The notes beneath the pieces were generated by a model that ran no database searches, was not told the origin of the DNA, and worked only from the letters and a program-made list of their open reading frames with translations. From Thiohalocapsa sp. (GTDB lineage: Bacteria > Pseudomonadota > Gammaproteobacteria > Chromatiales > Chromatiaceae), in assembly GCF_019695415.1 (NCBI RefSeq), contig NZ_JAIFKJ010000215.1, forward strand, positions 1 through 8,613: a stretch of DNA of 8,613 bases, given 5' to 3'. Below, piece after piece: positions 1 through 7,465 of this stretch; position 1 is the stretch's first letter, and each line of letters starts with the position of its first letter. A program made the position numbers and the translations under genes.

Positions 1-132
1 GGCGGCGCCTTAAGTAACGACCCAAGGGGCCAGGACTTCAATCGGGCGTCGACACTTGATGGCGCCCTTGTCCGTGCGGGCGTGAGCTGGGACGGCGCCG
101 ACTGTTGCGTCAGTGCTGGGTCGCGACGGTAG
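1..132 (+). CDS. Possible 3' end of an open-left gene (pentapeptide-like)
   Basis: Frame 1 is open from the window edge to a TAG at 130-132 and encodes 43 residues, while the other two + frames hit stops within the first 15 bases. Residues 11-35 show a weak five-residue periodicity, with small residues (A16, G21, A26) two before a hydrophobic or small one (F13, T18, L23, V28, A33), as in pentapeptide-repeat proteins. That reading is inference from a very short stretch. The frame overlaps the last 23 bases of the convergent membrane-protein gene. It may equally be non-coding. Confidence 0.2.
   Translation, partial: GGALSNDPRGQDFNRASTLDGALVRAGVSWDGADCCVSAGSRR
61..99. repeat. Bulged hairpin next to the membrane-protein stop
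   Basis: GGCGCC (61-66) and GTCC (70-73) pair with GGAC (90-93) and GGCGCC (94-99), giving a 10-bp stem with a 3-nt bulge and a 16-nt loop. It lies just beyond the - strand stop at 110. There is no T-run on either strand, so it is not a classic intrinsic terminator, although it could protect or help end the membrane-protein transcript. Confidence 0.3.
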
Positions 133-649
133 GCGCTGCGTCCTCGATGACGACGGCGTCCGGGTTTGGGAAGCGCTCCACCACCCAGCGCGGCAGCTTC
201 GCTTGATTGGCGTGGTAGAGCGCGTCGGACTCCACGATGATCAGCACCAACACCGTCACCATCACGGGCAGGATGCCGCCCCCGGCGACCAGGGCGATGG
301 CGGCCTCCTTCATCATGCCGCCGTAGACATGGCCCGCCCACGCCAGCGCAACGGCGGCGAGCAACAGACACAGCATCAGGATGAACAACCGGCTGCGGCG
401 TGCGCAGACCTGCCAGTGGCACATGACGTACCAGGGATCGCGGCCGACGGCTCGGTGCGCGCGCCATAGGATGTAACCGAGCATCGCGAAGGAGATGGCG
501 GGGATCAGCGCCATCACCCAGGGAAAGCTACCGGCAACGCCGCCAGCGGCCACCGCCATCAGAATATGGTTACCGACGAGGTTGGTGAGGAAGATCTCGT
601 GCGGTACGTTGGCGCGTTTGATCTCGGCCTGGCTGACTTGGAAGCGCAT
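110..649 (-). CDS. Hypothetical four-helix inner-membrane protein
   Basis: This encodes 179 residues. I do not recognise the family. A short polar N-terminus (residues 1-18) is followed by hydrophobic stretches at about 20-39, 43-63, 87-106 and 116-139, then a soluble tail of about 40 residues. The loop between helices 2 and 3 (64-86) is rich in Arg and His and contains DPWYVMCHWQVCARR, so by the positive-inside rule it is probably cytoplasmic, placing both termini inside. H19, H28, C77, H78 and C82 could bind metal or haem, but no known motif is formed. There is no clear Shine-Dalgarno before the ATG. A -10-like TATACA lies on the - strand about 55 nt upstream. The gene is monocistronic as far as visible: the neighbours on both sides are on the other strand. 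Confidence 0.75.
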   Translation of the reverse strand: MRFQVSQAEIKRANVPHEIFLTNLVGNHILMAVAAGGVAGSFPWVMALIPAISFAMLGYILWRAHRAVGRDPWYVMCHWQVCARRSRLFILMLCLLLAAVALAWAGHVYGGMMKEAAIALVAGGGILPVMVTVLVLIIVESDALYHANQAKLPRWVVERFPNPDAVVIEDAAPTVATQH

Positions 650-791
650 CGCGGGATTGCCAGAGGGTTTCGGTTGGTCGAATTTGGCAGTGTATAAGAA
701 CCTGCTGATTTATGCGCCCGCTATCGTCGGTGTGCCCGTGATCTGGTGGCGTGCCATCCCCAACAGCGAGAGTGGGCCTGCATGACCGGTT

Positions 792-843
792 TGTTGTTTG
801 TAAGCAACATAAGTGACGCATTCGCGTGACAATTTGTTGCAAA
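792..843. promoter_or_regulatory. Cluster of three short palindromes (operator-like)
   Basis: Three inverted repeats follow one another. The first is TGTTG (792-796) with CAACA (805-809), whose interior TTTGTAAG continues the symmetry apart from one T/G position. The second is ACGC (816-819) with GCGT (824-827). The third is TTTG (833-836) with CAAA (840-843). GTGAC also occurs twice (813-817 and 826-830). The cluster lies between two divergent genes, as a regulator-binding region would. No regulator family is recognised from the half-sites. Confidence 0.3.
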
Positions 844-900
844 GTGGTGCCGCACCGAAACACTTGGTTAACGCCACTCATGGATTATGGCACCCAGAGT

Positions 901-928
901 TCGAAGCGGCGCCGCATGCCCGCTTCGA
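901..928. repeat. Perfect 9-bp inverted repeat in the microprotein leader
   Basis: TCGAAGCGG (901-909) is the exact reverse complement of CCGCTTCGA (920-928), with a 10-nt loop. It sits 24 nt upstream of the Shine-Dalgarno of the 38-codon gene at 963. No T-run follows on either strand, so a terminator is unlikely. As RNA it would form a stable stem in the 5' leader; as DNA it could be an operator. Confidence 0.5.
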
Positions 929-951
929 CATGCCTCAATCAAGCTGTATCT

Positions 952-955
952 GGAG
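952..955 (+). promoter_or_regulatory. Ribosome binding site of the microprotein gene
   Basis: GGAG is placed 7 nt before the ATG at 963, a near-ideal distance. This is the main argument that the short frame is translated. Another ATG at 958 in a different frame meets a stop after two codons (ATGCCATGA) and overlaps the true start, which could modulate initiation. Confidence 0.5.
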
Positions 956-962
956 TCATGCC

Positions 963-1079
963 ATGAGTTTCGATCTATTATCTCTCGCGGGCATTGCGTC
1001 CGCCTTCGTCAGCGGCGGCTTCGTCGTCTTGTTGGTGGCGGCTGAAGACCGCCTCCAGCACCTTGTCGACGAGCGCTGA
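963..1079 (+). CDS. Small single-helix membrane protein (38 aa)
   Basis: This encodes a 38-residue peptide: a short N-terminus (MSFDLLSLAG), one hydrophobic helix (about residues 8-27, containing ASAFVSGGFVVLLVAA) and a charged C-terminal tail (EDRLQHLVDER). The helix carries a small-residue pattern (A-S-A-x-x-S-G-G) typical of helix packing, and the tail would sit at the membrane face. The start is supported by a GGAG 7 nt upstream. The frame stays open for 50 codons upstream, but that part is unlike a protein and crosses the hairpin at 901-928, so the internal ATG is preferred. No family is recognised. By analogy with other single-helix microproteins it may associate with a larger membrane complex; nothing nearby identifies the partner. 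Chance open frames of this length exist, so confidence is moderate. Confidence 0.5.
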   Translation: MSFDLLSLAGIASAFVSGGFVVLLVAAEDRLQHLVDER

Positions 1080-1270
1080 CCGTTCTCTACCGCACAGCCG
1101 TTACGTGCCGATCCCGGCTGGAGCGGCCGCCGGCACCGCATCGAGCCTGTGGGCGCATCCCCTAGACCCTGAGCCGGCGAACATCCAAGCTGCCATAAAC
1201 GGCCCACTGAGGTCGGTGCGTGCATGGTGCTGCCCGCTTCGCCGGCGGCCTTGAGCACGCTGTCGTGGGG

Positions 1271-1303
1271 GTATCGACGTCGTGCGATACTCGCGGTACG
1301 ACG
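1271..1303 (+). promoter_or_regulatory. Two overlapping hairpins upstream of the lipoprotein gene
   Basis: GTATCG (1271-1276) pairs with CGATAC (1285-1290), and CGTCGT (1278-1283) pairs with ACGACG (1298-1303). The second stem needs bases that form the loop of the first, and the two interleave, so they cannot both form as simple hairpins. GATACT (1286-1291), preceded by TGC, also resembles an extended -10 hexamer (TGn spacing), but no matching -35 is seen. The rest of the gap (1080-1336) shows no gene or other signal. Confidence 0.3.
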
Positions 1304-1336
1304 CAGTCGGCGGGCAACGGGGCGGGCTTTCGCACG

Positions 1337-1828
1337 ATGGTGATGAACAGCGGCAGGAGCGAAGACCGGCCGGGCGCGGTGCAGGGCAAAAGCAGGCCGC
1401 AGCCGCTCCTGCGGGTATTCGGCGGTGTCGCAATTGCTGTGGTGCTTACCGCAGGCTGTGCACGCAGCGATGACCCGACCGCGCCGCAGCCCAAGAAGGT
1501 GTACAAGGACGCCTTCGAGACGCCCATTACCGCCGTCGAGATCGAAGCGGACGGCGGCAGCATCGTAGGCGCTTACGATGCCTGGCTCCGGCTGCTGCCC
1601 AGTCAGGAGCTGACCGCGCGCTTCGCAGCCGAATATCGGCCCATTGACTGCGCGCCGGTGCGTGTCTATTTCGGTGCGAAGCTGGCGTTCGACGGTCTCG
1701 CGCTGGCTGACTCAACGCTGAGCTGCCGGGAATATCGCAATAGCGATCTCCCCTTCGAGAATGGCCGCTGGCTCGCCGAGGATACAGCAACGGGCCGGGT
1801 GCATTACCGGATCTGGAAGTTCCGCTGA
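1337..1828 (+). CDS. Putative lipoprotein of unknown function
   Basis: From the ATG at 1337 this encodes 163 residues. A basic N-region (SEDRPGAVQGKSRPQP, R and K) leads into a hydrophobic core (LLRVFGGVAIAVVL) and the lipobox L-T-A-G-C, with the lipidated cysteine at residue 41 (codon 1457-1459). The residue after the cysteine is Ala, not Asp, so Lol sorting to the outer membrane is expected. The mature part has about 123 residues, is soluble, and has two further cysteines (C105, C130) that could form a periplasmic disulfide. It ends in an aromatic and basic tail (VHYRIWKFR). ATG 1343 is an equally good start. The frame is open back to 1220, but that section would put some 39 residues before the signal peptide and looks non-coding. 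The n-region is long for a lipoprotein signal. No family is recognised and no operon partner is adjacent. Confidence 0.65.
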   Translation: MVMNSGRSEDRPGAVQGKSRPQPLLRVFGGVAIAVVLTAGCARSDDPTAPQPKKVYKDAFETPITAVEIEADGGSIVGAYDAWLRLLPSQELTARFAAEYRPIDCAPVRVYFGAKLAFDGLALADSTLSCREYRNSDLPFENGRWLAEDTATGRVHYRIWKFR

Positions 1829-2015
1829 GCAGAATCCACTAAACCGCGGCGAGGCACAATTGCCGCCGTTGCCCGCGGTAGGCAGGTCGTTGCGCGCGGG
1901 CAGAGTCCTGCTCCGGTTGAATGCAGGCTGGTCTCGGCACGCCGTACCGGCCTGTGGTTAAGTATACCGTCCCCGAATTGTTTCCGTATTGACGAGGTGA
2001 CGCTCGGGCCTCGTG
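1829..2015. other. Convergent intergenic region (lipoprotein / argF)
   Basis: Two genes converge here. ACCGCGG (1843-1849) and CCGCGGT (1873-1879) form an inverted repeat with a 23-nt loop. A second hairpin abuts argF. Neither has a T-run. A 23-codon frame starting near 1920 has no ribosome binding site and is not called. Confidence 0.4.
1992..2014 (-). terminator. Hairpin directly after argF (weak terminator)
   Basis: ACGAGG (1992-1997) and CCTCGT (2009-2014) form a perfect 6-bp stem with an 11-nt loop that begins one nucleotide past the argF stop. On the - strand it is followed by CAATACGG and not by a U-run. It may mark the mRNA 3' end with Rho or another hairpin, but a stand-alone intrinsic terminator is not supported. 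Confidence 0.3.
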
Positions 2016-2939
2016 TCAGGCGGGCGGTGGGCCCACCAGCAGCAGCTCCAGCAACGCCTTCTGCGCGTGGAGGCGGTTCTCGGCCTCGTCCCAGACGACG
2101 GACTGCGGGCCGTCGATGACCTCGGCGCTCACCTCTTCGCCCCGGTGAGCGGGCAGGCAGTGCATGAAAAGCGCGTCCGGCTTCGCCGCAGCCATCACCT
2201 CGGCGTCGACGCGGTAGCGGGCGAACGCGGCGGCACGGTCCTCCTGCTCGCTCTCCTGGCCCATGCTGGCCCAGACGTCTGTGACCACCAAGTCCGCATC
2301 CTGCGCCGCCTCTGCGGGCTCCCGCAGCAGCTTGCAGCGCCCGTCCGCGGCGGCGAGCAGGTCCGCGTCCGGCTCGAAGCCTTCGGGGCAGGCGACCCGC
2401 AGCTCGAAGTCGAACAGGCGAGCGGCGTTCATGTATGAATGGCACATGTTGTTGCCATCACCCACGAAGGCCACGCGGCGGCCCTGGATGTCGCCGCGAT
2501 GCTCGACATAAGTCTGCATGTCCGCCAGCAGCTGACAGGGATGAAAGCGGTCCGTCAGCCCGTTGATCACGGGCACCCGGGAGTGCGCCGCAAAGCGCTC
2601 CACCTTGTCGTGGTCGAAGGTGCGGATCATCACCGCGTCCACCATGCGCGAAAGCACCCGGGCGCTGTCCTCGATGGGCTCGCCGCGGCCAAGTTGTGTG
2701 TCCCGCGGTGACAGGAACAGGGCATGGCCGCCGAATTGCACCATGCCCGCCTCGAAGGAGACGCGGGTGCGCGTGGACGATTTCTCGAACACCATGGCCA
2801 GCGTCCGCTGCTGGAGCGGGCGGTAGTCGACGCCTTCGGCGTGCAGGCGCTTGAGCTCGATGGCGCGGTGCAGCAGGGCCCGGGCCTCGTCAGCGCCGAG
2901 GTCCAGCAGGGTCAGAAAGTGACGAGTCGCTGAGGACAT
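2016..2939 (-). CDS. argF: Ornithine carbamoyltransferase
   Basis: This cytoplasmic enzyme transfers the carbamoyl group from carbamoyl phosphate to ornithine to give citrulline in arginine biosynthesis. It has 307 residues, the family's normal size. Visible signatures: the carbamoyl-phosphate loop SSTRTR (54-59), HPCQ (133-136, second phosphate-binding site), the ornithine-side D-V-W-x-S-M-G (221-227) and the catalytic H-C-L-P (260-263) followed by AHRGEEV. All key residues are present, so an active enzyme is expected. The ATG at 2939 is chosen because AGGGAG lies 6 nt upstream and because the family starts close to the segment RHFLTLLDL; an ATG 15 codons upstream (2984) would add a Pro/Arg-rich extension. 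The gene lies downstream of argD with a 134-nt gap free of other genes, and is probably co-transcribed with it. Confidence 0.96.
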   Translation of the reverse strand: MSSATRHFLTLLDLGADEARALLHRAIELKRLHAEGVDYRPLQQRTLAMVFEKSSTRTRVSFEAGMVQFGGHALFLSPRDTQLGRGEPIEDSARVLSRMVDAVMIRTFDHDKVERFAAHSRVPVINGLTDRFHPCQLLADMQTYVEHRGDIQGRRVAFVGDGNNMCHSYMNAARLFDFELRVACPEGFEPDADLLAAADGRCKLLREPAEAAQDADLVVTDVWASMGQESEQEDRAAAFARYRVDAEVMAAAKPDALFMHCLPAHRGEEVSAEVIDGPQSVVWDEAENRLHAQKALLELLLVGPPPA

Positions 2940-2945
2940 CACGGG

Positions 2946-2951
2946 CTCCCT
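2946..2951 (-). promoter_or_regulatory. argF ribosome binding site
   Basis: AGGGAG on the - strand, 6 nt before the ATG at 2939. It decides between this start and the upstream in-frame ATG at 2984. Confidence 0.7.
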
Positions 2952-3073
2952 GTGGGGCGCAGGGGGCGGCGTCCGGGGCCGCACGCGCTGCGCGCTGGGA
3001 TGGGGGACTGTGTTGGGTGCGGCGGAACGCGCATGGTGTGCTTGCGATGCGGGCTGGCCGCCGCTGCCGAGGC

Positions 3074-4294
<1,221 letters not shown>

Positions 4295-4321
4295 TGCACC
4301 CGGAGACCGTGCTTGGTGCCG

Positions 4322-4359
4322 AAAACGAAAAAGGCGACCCGGGTGCTGCGCGGGCCGCC
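4322..4359 (-). terminator. Intrinsic terminator between the ATPase gene and argD
   Basis: On the - strand GGCGGCCCG (4359-4351) pairs over 9 bp with CGGGTCGCC (4341-4333), with one G-U, around a 9-nt loop, and is followed at once by TTTTT (4332-4328), CG and TTTT. On the + strand the same stem has an A-C mismatch and no T-tail, so it points to the - strand. It would stop transcripts leaving the ATPase gene (stop at 4489), or, as it lies only 27 nt before argD, act as an attenuator in the argD leader. Confidence 0.78.
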
Positions 4360-4405
4360 CTCGGCAGGGGAAGTGATGCCGGCTCAGGGCGCACTGCGCC
4401 GGGGA

Positions 4406-4416
4406 AGCACCCGAGC
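4406..4416 (-). promoter_or_regulatory. Possible antiterminator arm in the argD leader
   Basis: On the - strand CGGGTGCT (4413-4406) is the exact complement of AGCACCCG (4347-4340), which covers most of the terminator loop and the first bases of its 3' arm. Nearby CGCCCT and AGGGCG also pair over 6 bp and would sequester the start of the terminator's 5' arm. In such GC-rich DNA 8-bp matches are not rare, so this is only suggestive. Confidence 0.2.
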
Positions 4417-4488
4417 AACGCGGCGAAGCCGTCCGAGAAAGCCGCTTAGGTTACCAGTACGCCGCGCAGCAGAGCAAATGCTCTCGCA

Positions 4489-7329
4489 CTACCGCCGCCC
4501 CCGCCGCACCAGCGCCTTCTCCAGCTCGACAATGAACAGCACCGAGGCCGCCACCAGCACGATGCGAAGCCAGATGCCGGCATCGATGGCCGCAGTCCCG
4601 AACAGGGTCTGCATGGGCGGCAAGTAGGTGAAGGCGAGCTGGAAGATAAGCAGTAGGCCCACCGCATAGAGCACATAACGGTTGCCGAAGAGGCCCTCGC
4701 GGTTCAGCACCGGTGCGGTCATGTAGCGGGAATTGAACAGGTAGAAGATCTCGAACATGACGAGCGTATTCACGGCCACGGTTCGGGCCTGCTCGATAGG
4801 CGCGCCCTGATATTGCTCCCACAGGAAGAGCCCGAAGGTGCCGGCGGTGAGGATCAGTGACACATAGGCGATGCGCCATAGGAACAGGGCCGTCAGCACC
4901 GGCTGGCGCGCATTGCGCGGCGGGCGAGTCATGACGCCCGGCTCCGGCGGCTCGAAGGCCAGCGCCAGTGCCAGGGTGACCGCGGTGATCATGTTCACCC
5001 ATAGGATCTGCACCGGCGTCAGCGGGAACTCGTGGAAGCCGAACAGGATGGCGCCCAACACCACCAGGGCCTCGCCGCCGTTAGTGGGCAGGATGAAGAG
5101 GATGGCCTTCTTCAGGTTATCGTAGACGGTGCGGCCCTCTTCCACGGCGTTGGCGATGGACGCGAAGTTGTCGTCCGCCAGCACCATTTCTGCGGCCTCT
5201 TTGGCGGCCTCGGTGCCGTTGATGCCCATGGCGACGCCGACGTCGGCGCGCTTCAGGGCCGGGGCGTCGTTGACGCCGTCGCCGGTCATGGCCACCACGG
5301 CGCCCGACTGCTGCAGCAGCTGCACCAGGCGCAGCTTGTGCTCCGGTGTGACGCGGGCGTAGATGTCCACCTCCTGCGCACGCCGGCGCAGCTCCGCGTC
5401 ATCCAGCGCGTCCAGCTGGGCGCCGGTGAGGGCGTCGTCCGGGTTCGCGAGCCCCACCTGCCGGGCGATGGCGCGGGCGGTGGCGGCGTGGTCGCCGGTA
5501 ATCATCTTGACGCGGATGCCGGCATTCCGGCACGTACGCACCGCAGCGATGGCCTCCTCCCGCGGCGGATCCATGAGCCCGAACAGGCCGAGCAGGGTCA
5601 GATCGCCGTCCACATCCTGGAAGTCCAGCTCGGAGCGGTGCGGCTCCGCCGGCTTCACGGCCACCGCCAGCACGCGCTGACCGGCGGCGGCCAAGGACTC
5701 CATGTGCGCCTCCCAGGCCCCGCGGTCCAGCTGGGCGTCGCCGTCTTCCCTGCGCTCGCGGGCGCACTTGTCGAGCAGTGCCTCCGGTGCGCCTTTCACG
5801 TAGATGAAGGACTCGCCTTCATGGCTGTGATGCAGGGTGGCCATGAACTTGTGGCCGGACTCAAAGGGGATCAGATCTGTGCGCGGCCAGTGCTTGCCGA
5901 CCGCCTCCAGATCGATCCCGGCCTTGACGGCAGCCACCAGCAGTGCGCCCTCCATGGGGTCGCCGTGCACCCGCCAGGGGGCGCCGTCGTGCTCCTCCAG
6001 TGAGGCATCGTTGCACAGCACCACGGCACGCAGGGCCTCCATGAGCTGCGCGTCGTCCTGAGGGCGGAGCAGGGCGTCGCCGTCGTGCATGAAAGCGCCG
6101 TGAGGATCGTATCCGGTGCCGGTGACCGTGAGCGCCCGCGCGCCAGTGTGTACGCTGGCGACAGTCATGGCGTTGCGAGTCAGGGTGCCGGTCTTGTCAG
6201 AGCAAATAATGCCGACAGTGCCCAGGGTCTCCACCGCCGGCAGCCGGCGGATGATGGCGTTGCGGGCGGCCATGCGCTGCACGCCGATGGCGAGCGTGAT
6301 GGTCATGATGGCCGGCAGCCCTTCCGGGATGGCCGCCACGGCCAGGCCCACGGAGGCCAGAAACATCTCCGCGGCGGTGTAATTCCGCACCAGGATGCCG
6401 AAGGCGAAGCTCACCGAGGCCAGCACCAGGATGGCTGCCGTCAGCCAACGCCCGAACTGCGCCATCTGCCGCAGCAGCGGTGTGGTGAGCTGCTCCACAT
6501 TGGCCACTAGGGCGCTGATGCGGCCGATCTCGGTGTCGGCGCCGGTGGCGGCGACCACACCCGTGCCCTGGCCGTGGGTCACCAGGGTGCCGGAGTAGGC
6601 CATGCAGCGGCGGTCCGCAAGCGGCGTCTGCGCCGGCAGTGCCGCAACGGACTTGTCCACGGGTACCGACTCGCCGGTGAGCGGCGCCTCTTCGATCTGC
6701 AGGCCCTTGGTCCGCACCAGCCGCAGGTCCGCCGGCACCTTGTCGCCGGATTGGAGCTGAACCAGATCGCCCGGCACCAGGGCGGCGGCGTCCAGGGTCA
6801 CCAGCCGGCCGCTGCGCCAGACCATGGCTTGTGGCGAGAGCATGTTGCGGATGGCCTTGAGTGCGTCCTCGGCCTTGCCTTCCTGCACGAAGCCGATCGC
6901 CGCGTTCACCAGCACTACGCCGAAGATGACGCCGGCGTCGAGCCAGTGCTGGAGCAGCGCCGTCACCACCCCCGCTGCCAGCAGCACATAGATCAGCACG
7001 TTGTGGAACTGCGCTAGGAAGCGCAGCCAGGGACCGCGGGTCTTTGGCTCCGGCAGCCGGTTGGGACCGTGGGTGTCCAACCGCTGCCGGGCCTCTTGGG
7101 GGCTCAAGCCCTCGTGGCCGCCGTCGAGCCGGGCCAAGGCTTCCTCGGCGCTCAGGTGGTGCCAGGCAGGCTCGCCCGTGGGGCGCCGCTTTGCGGTGAG
7201 CGATCGCAGCTCGCGGCGCCCGCTCCAATCCACGAAGCCGCCGGCGATGACGAAGACGGCGACCGCCAGCAGGGCGATGGCCCATTCAAGGGCGATGATG
7301 TCGAATATCAGGATATCGCTCTCGAGCAT
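4489..7329 (-). CDS. P-type cation-transporting ATPase (P2 type, SERCA/PMR1-like)
   Basis: This integral inner-membrane pump has 946 residues. Order: an extra N-terminal hydrophobic helix (about 13-33), cation-ATPase N domain (57-100), M1-M2 (107-150), actuator with TGES (218-221), M3-M4 with PEGLP (335-339), phosphorylated Asp378 in DKTGT, nucleotide domain with KGAPE (512-516), TGD (611-613), hinge GDGVND (683-688), and M5-M10 to about 936. Against SERCA, ion ligands E336 (M4), N750 and E753 (M5), N779 and T782 (M6) and E860 (M8) are present, but the M6 Asp (SERCA D800) is Ala783. Calcium is therefore not a safe substrate call; cation export is. ATG 7329 is chosen because GGAGG lies 5 nt upstream; the open frame reaches back to 7542 without protein-like character. 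No partner gene is linked, and a terminator follows before argD. Confidence 0.93.
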   Translation of the reverse strand: MLESDILIFDIIALEWAIALLAVAVFVIAGGFVDWSGRRELRSLTAKRRPTGEPAWHHLSAEEALARLDGGHEGLSPQEARQRLDTHGPNRLPEPKTRGPWLRFLAQFHNVLIYVLLAAGVVTALLQHWLDAGVIFGVVLVNAAIGFVQEGKAEDALKAIRNMLSPQAMVWRSGRLVTLDAAALVPGDLVQLQSGDKVPADLRLVRTKGLQIEEAPLTGESVPVDKSVAALPAQTPLADRRCMAYSGTLVTHGQGTGVVAATGADTEIGRISALVANVEQLTTPLLRQMAQFGRWLTAAILVLASVSFAFGILVRNYTAAEMFLASVGLAVAAIPEGLPAIMTITLAIGVQRMAARNAIIRRLPAVETLGTVGIICSDKTGTLTRNAMTVASVHTGARALTVTGTGYDPHGAFMHDGDALLRPQDDAQLMEALRAVVLCNDASLEEHDGAPWRVHGDPMEGALLVAAVKAGIDLEAVGKHWPRTDLIPFESGHKFMATLHHSHEGESFIYVKGAPEALLDKCARERREDGDAQLDRGAWEAHMESLAAAGQRVLAVAVKPAEPHRSELDFQDVDGDLTLLGLFGLMDPPREEAIAAVRTCRNAGIRVKMITGDHAATARAIARQVGLANPDDALTGAQLDALDDAELRRRAQEVDIYARVTPEHKLRLVQLLQQSGAVVAMTGDGVNDAPALKRADVGVAMGINGTEAAKEAAEMVLADDNFASIANAVEEGRTVYDNLKKAILFILPTNGGEALVVLGAILFGFHEFPLTPVQILWVNMITAVTLALALAFEPPEPGVMTRPPRNARQPVLTALFLWRIAYVSLILTAGTFGLFLWEQYQGAPIEQARTVAVNTLVMFEIFYLFNSRYMTAPVLNREGLFGNRYVLYAVGLLLIFQLAFTYLPPMQTLFGTAAIDAGIWLRIVLVAASVLFIVELEKALVRRGRR

Positions 7330-7334
7330 GCCGC

Positions 7335-7339
7335 CCTCC
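7335..7339 (-). promoter_or_regulatory. ATPase gene ribosome binding site
   Basis: GGAGG on the - strand, 5 nt before the ATG at 7329. It fixes the start there and not at the upstream ATG at 7542, which would add 71 residues of low-complexity sequence. It also means that the N-terminal extra helix is part of the protein. Confidence 0.75.
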
Positions 7340-7465
7340 GTCGCGCTCTTGACCCCCTCCCGTAAGCTTAGGGCAAGCCTGCCGCCGGCGGGTTCCAAAT
7401 CCAAATGGGACGCTGGCGGATCGAGGGCGCACGCGCGCGATGTGTGACCGGTGTCGGCAGTCGGC

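Larger units (their letters stand above)
650..962. other. Gene-poor, repeat-rich intergenic stretch
   Basis: No convincing gene is seen between the divergent membrane-protein and microprotein genes. It is visibly more AT-rich than the flanks around 680-720 and 785-845. It holds a -10-like element on the - strand near 700, three consecutive short palindromes (792-843) and a perfect 9-bp hairpin (901-928). This would be a reasonable place for two divergent promoters, operators, or a small RNA. No match to a known RNA family is claimed. Confidence 0.5.

Noticed and set aside
1220..1336. Start of the lipoprotein gene at ATG 1220
   Set aside because: It would place about 60 residues before the hydrophobic signal core; the added residues look non-coding and cross the interleaved hairpins.
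1950..1975. TATACT on the - strand as a promoter
   Set aside because: No -35 element at the right distance, and it would point into the antisense of the lipoprotein gene with no - strand gene to serve.
1920..1991. 23-codon frame in the argF/lipoprotein gap
   Set aside because: No ribosome binding site, no hydrophobic or otherwise distinctive character, and within chance expectation.
4471..4484. AGAGCAAATGCTCT palindrome just after the ATPase stop as a terminator
   Set aside because: The stem is only 5-6 bp and no T-run follows on the - strand; the hairpin at 4322-4359 is a far better terminator.
5032..6003. Long + strand open frame opposite the ATPase gene, and another at 3017-4042 opposite argD
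   Set aside because: Both lie antisense to strongly supported genes, are rich in Gly, Ala, His, Val and Gln as expected of GC-rich shadow frames, and show no recognisable domain.
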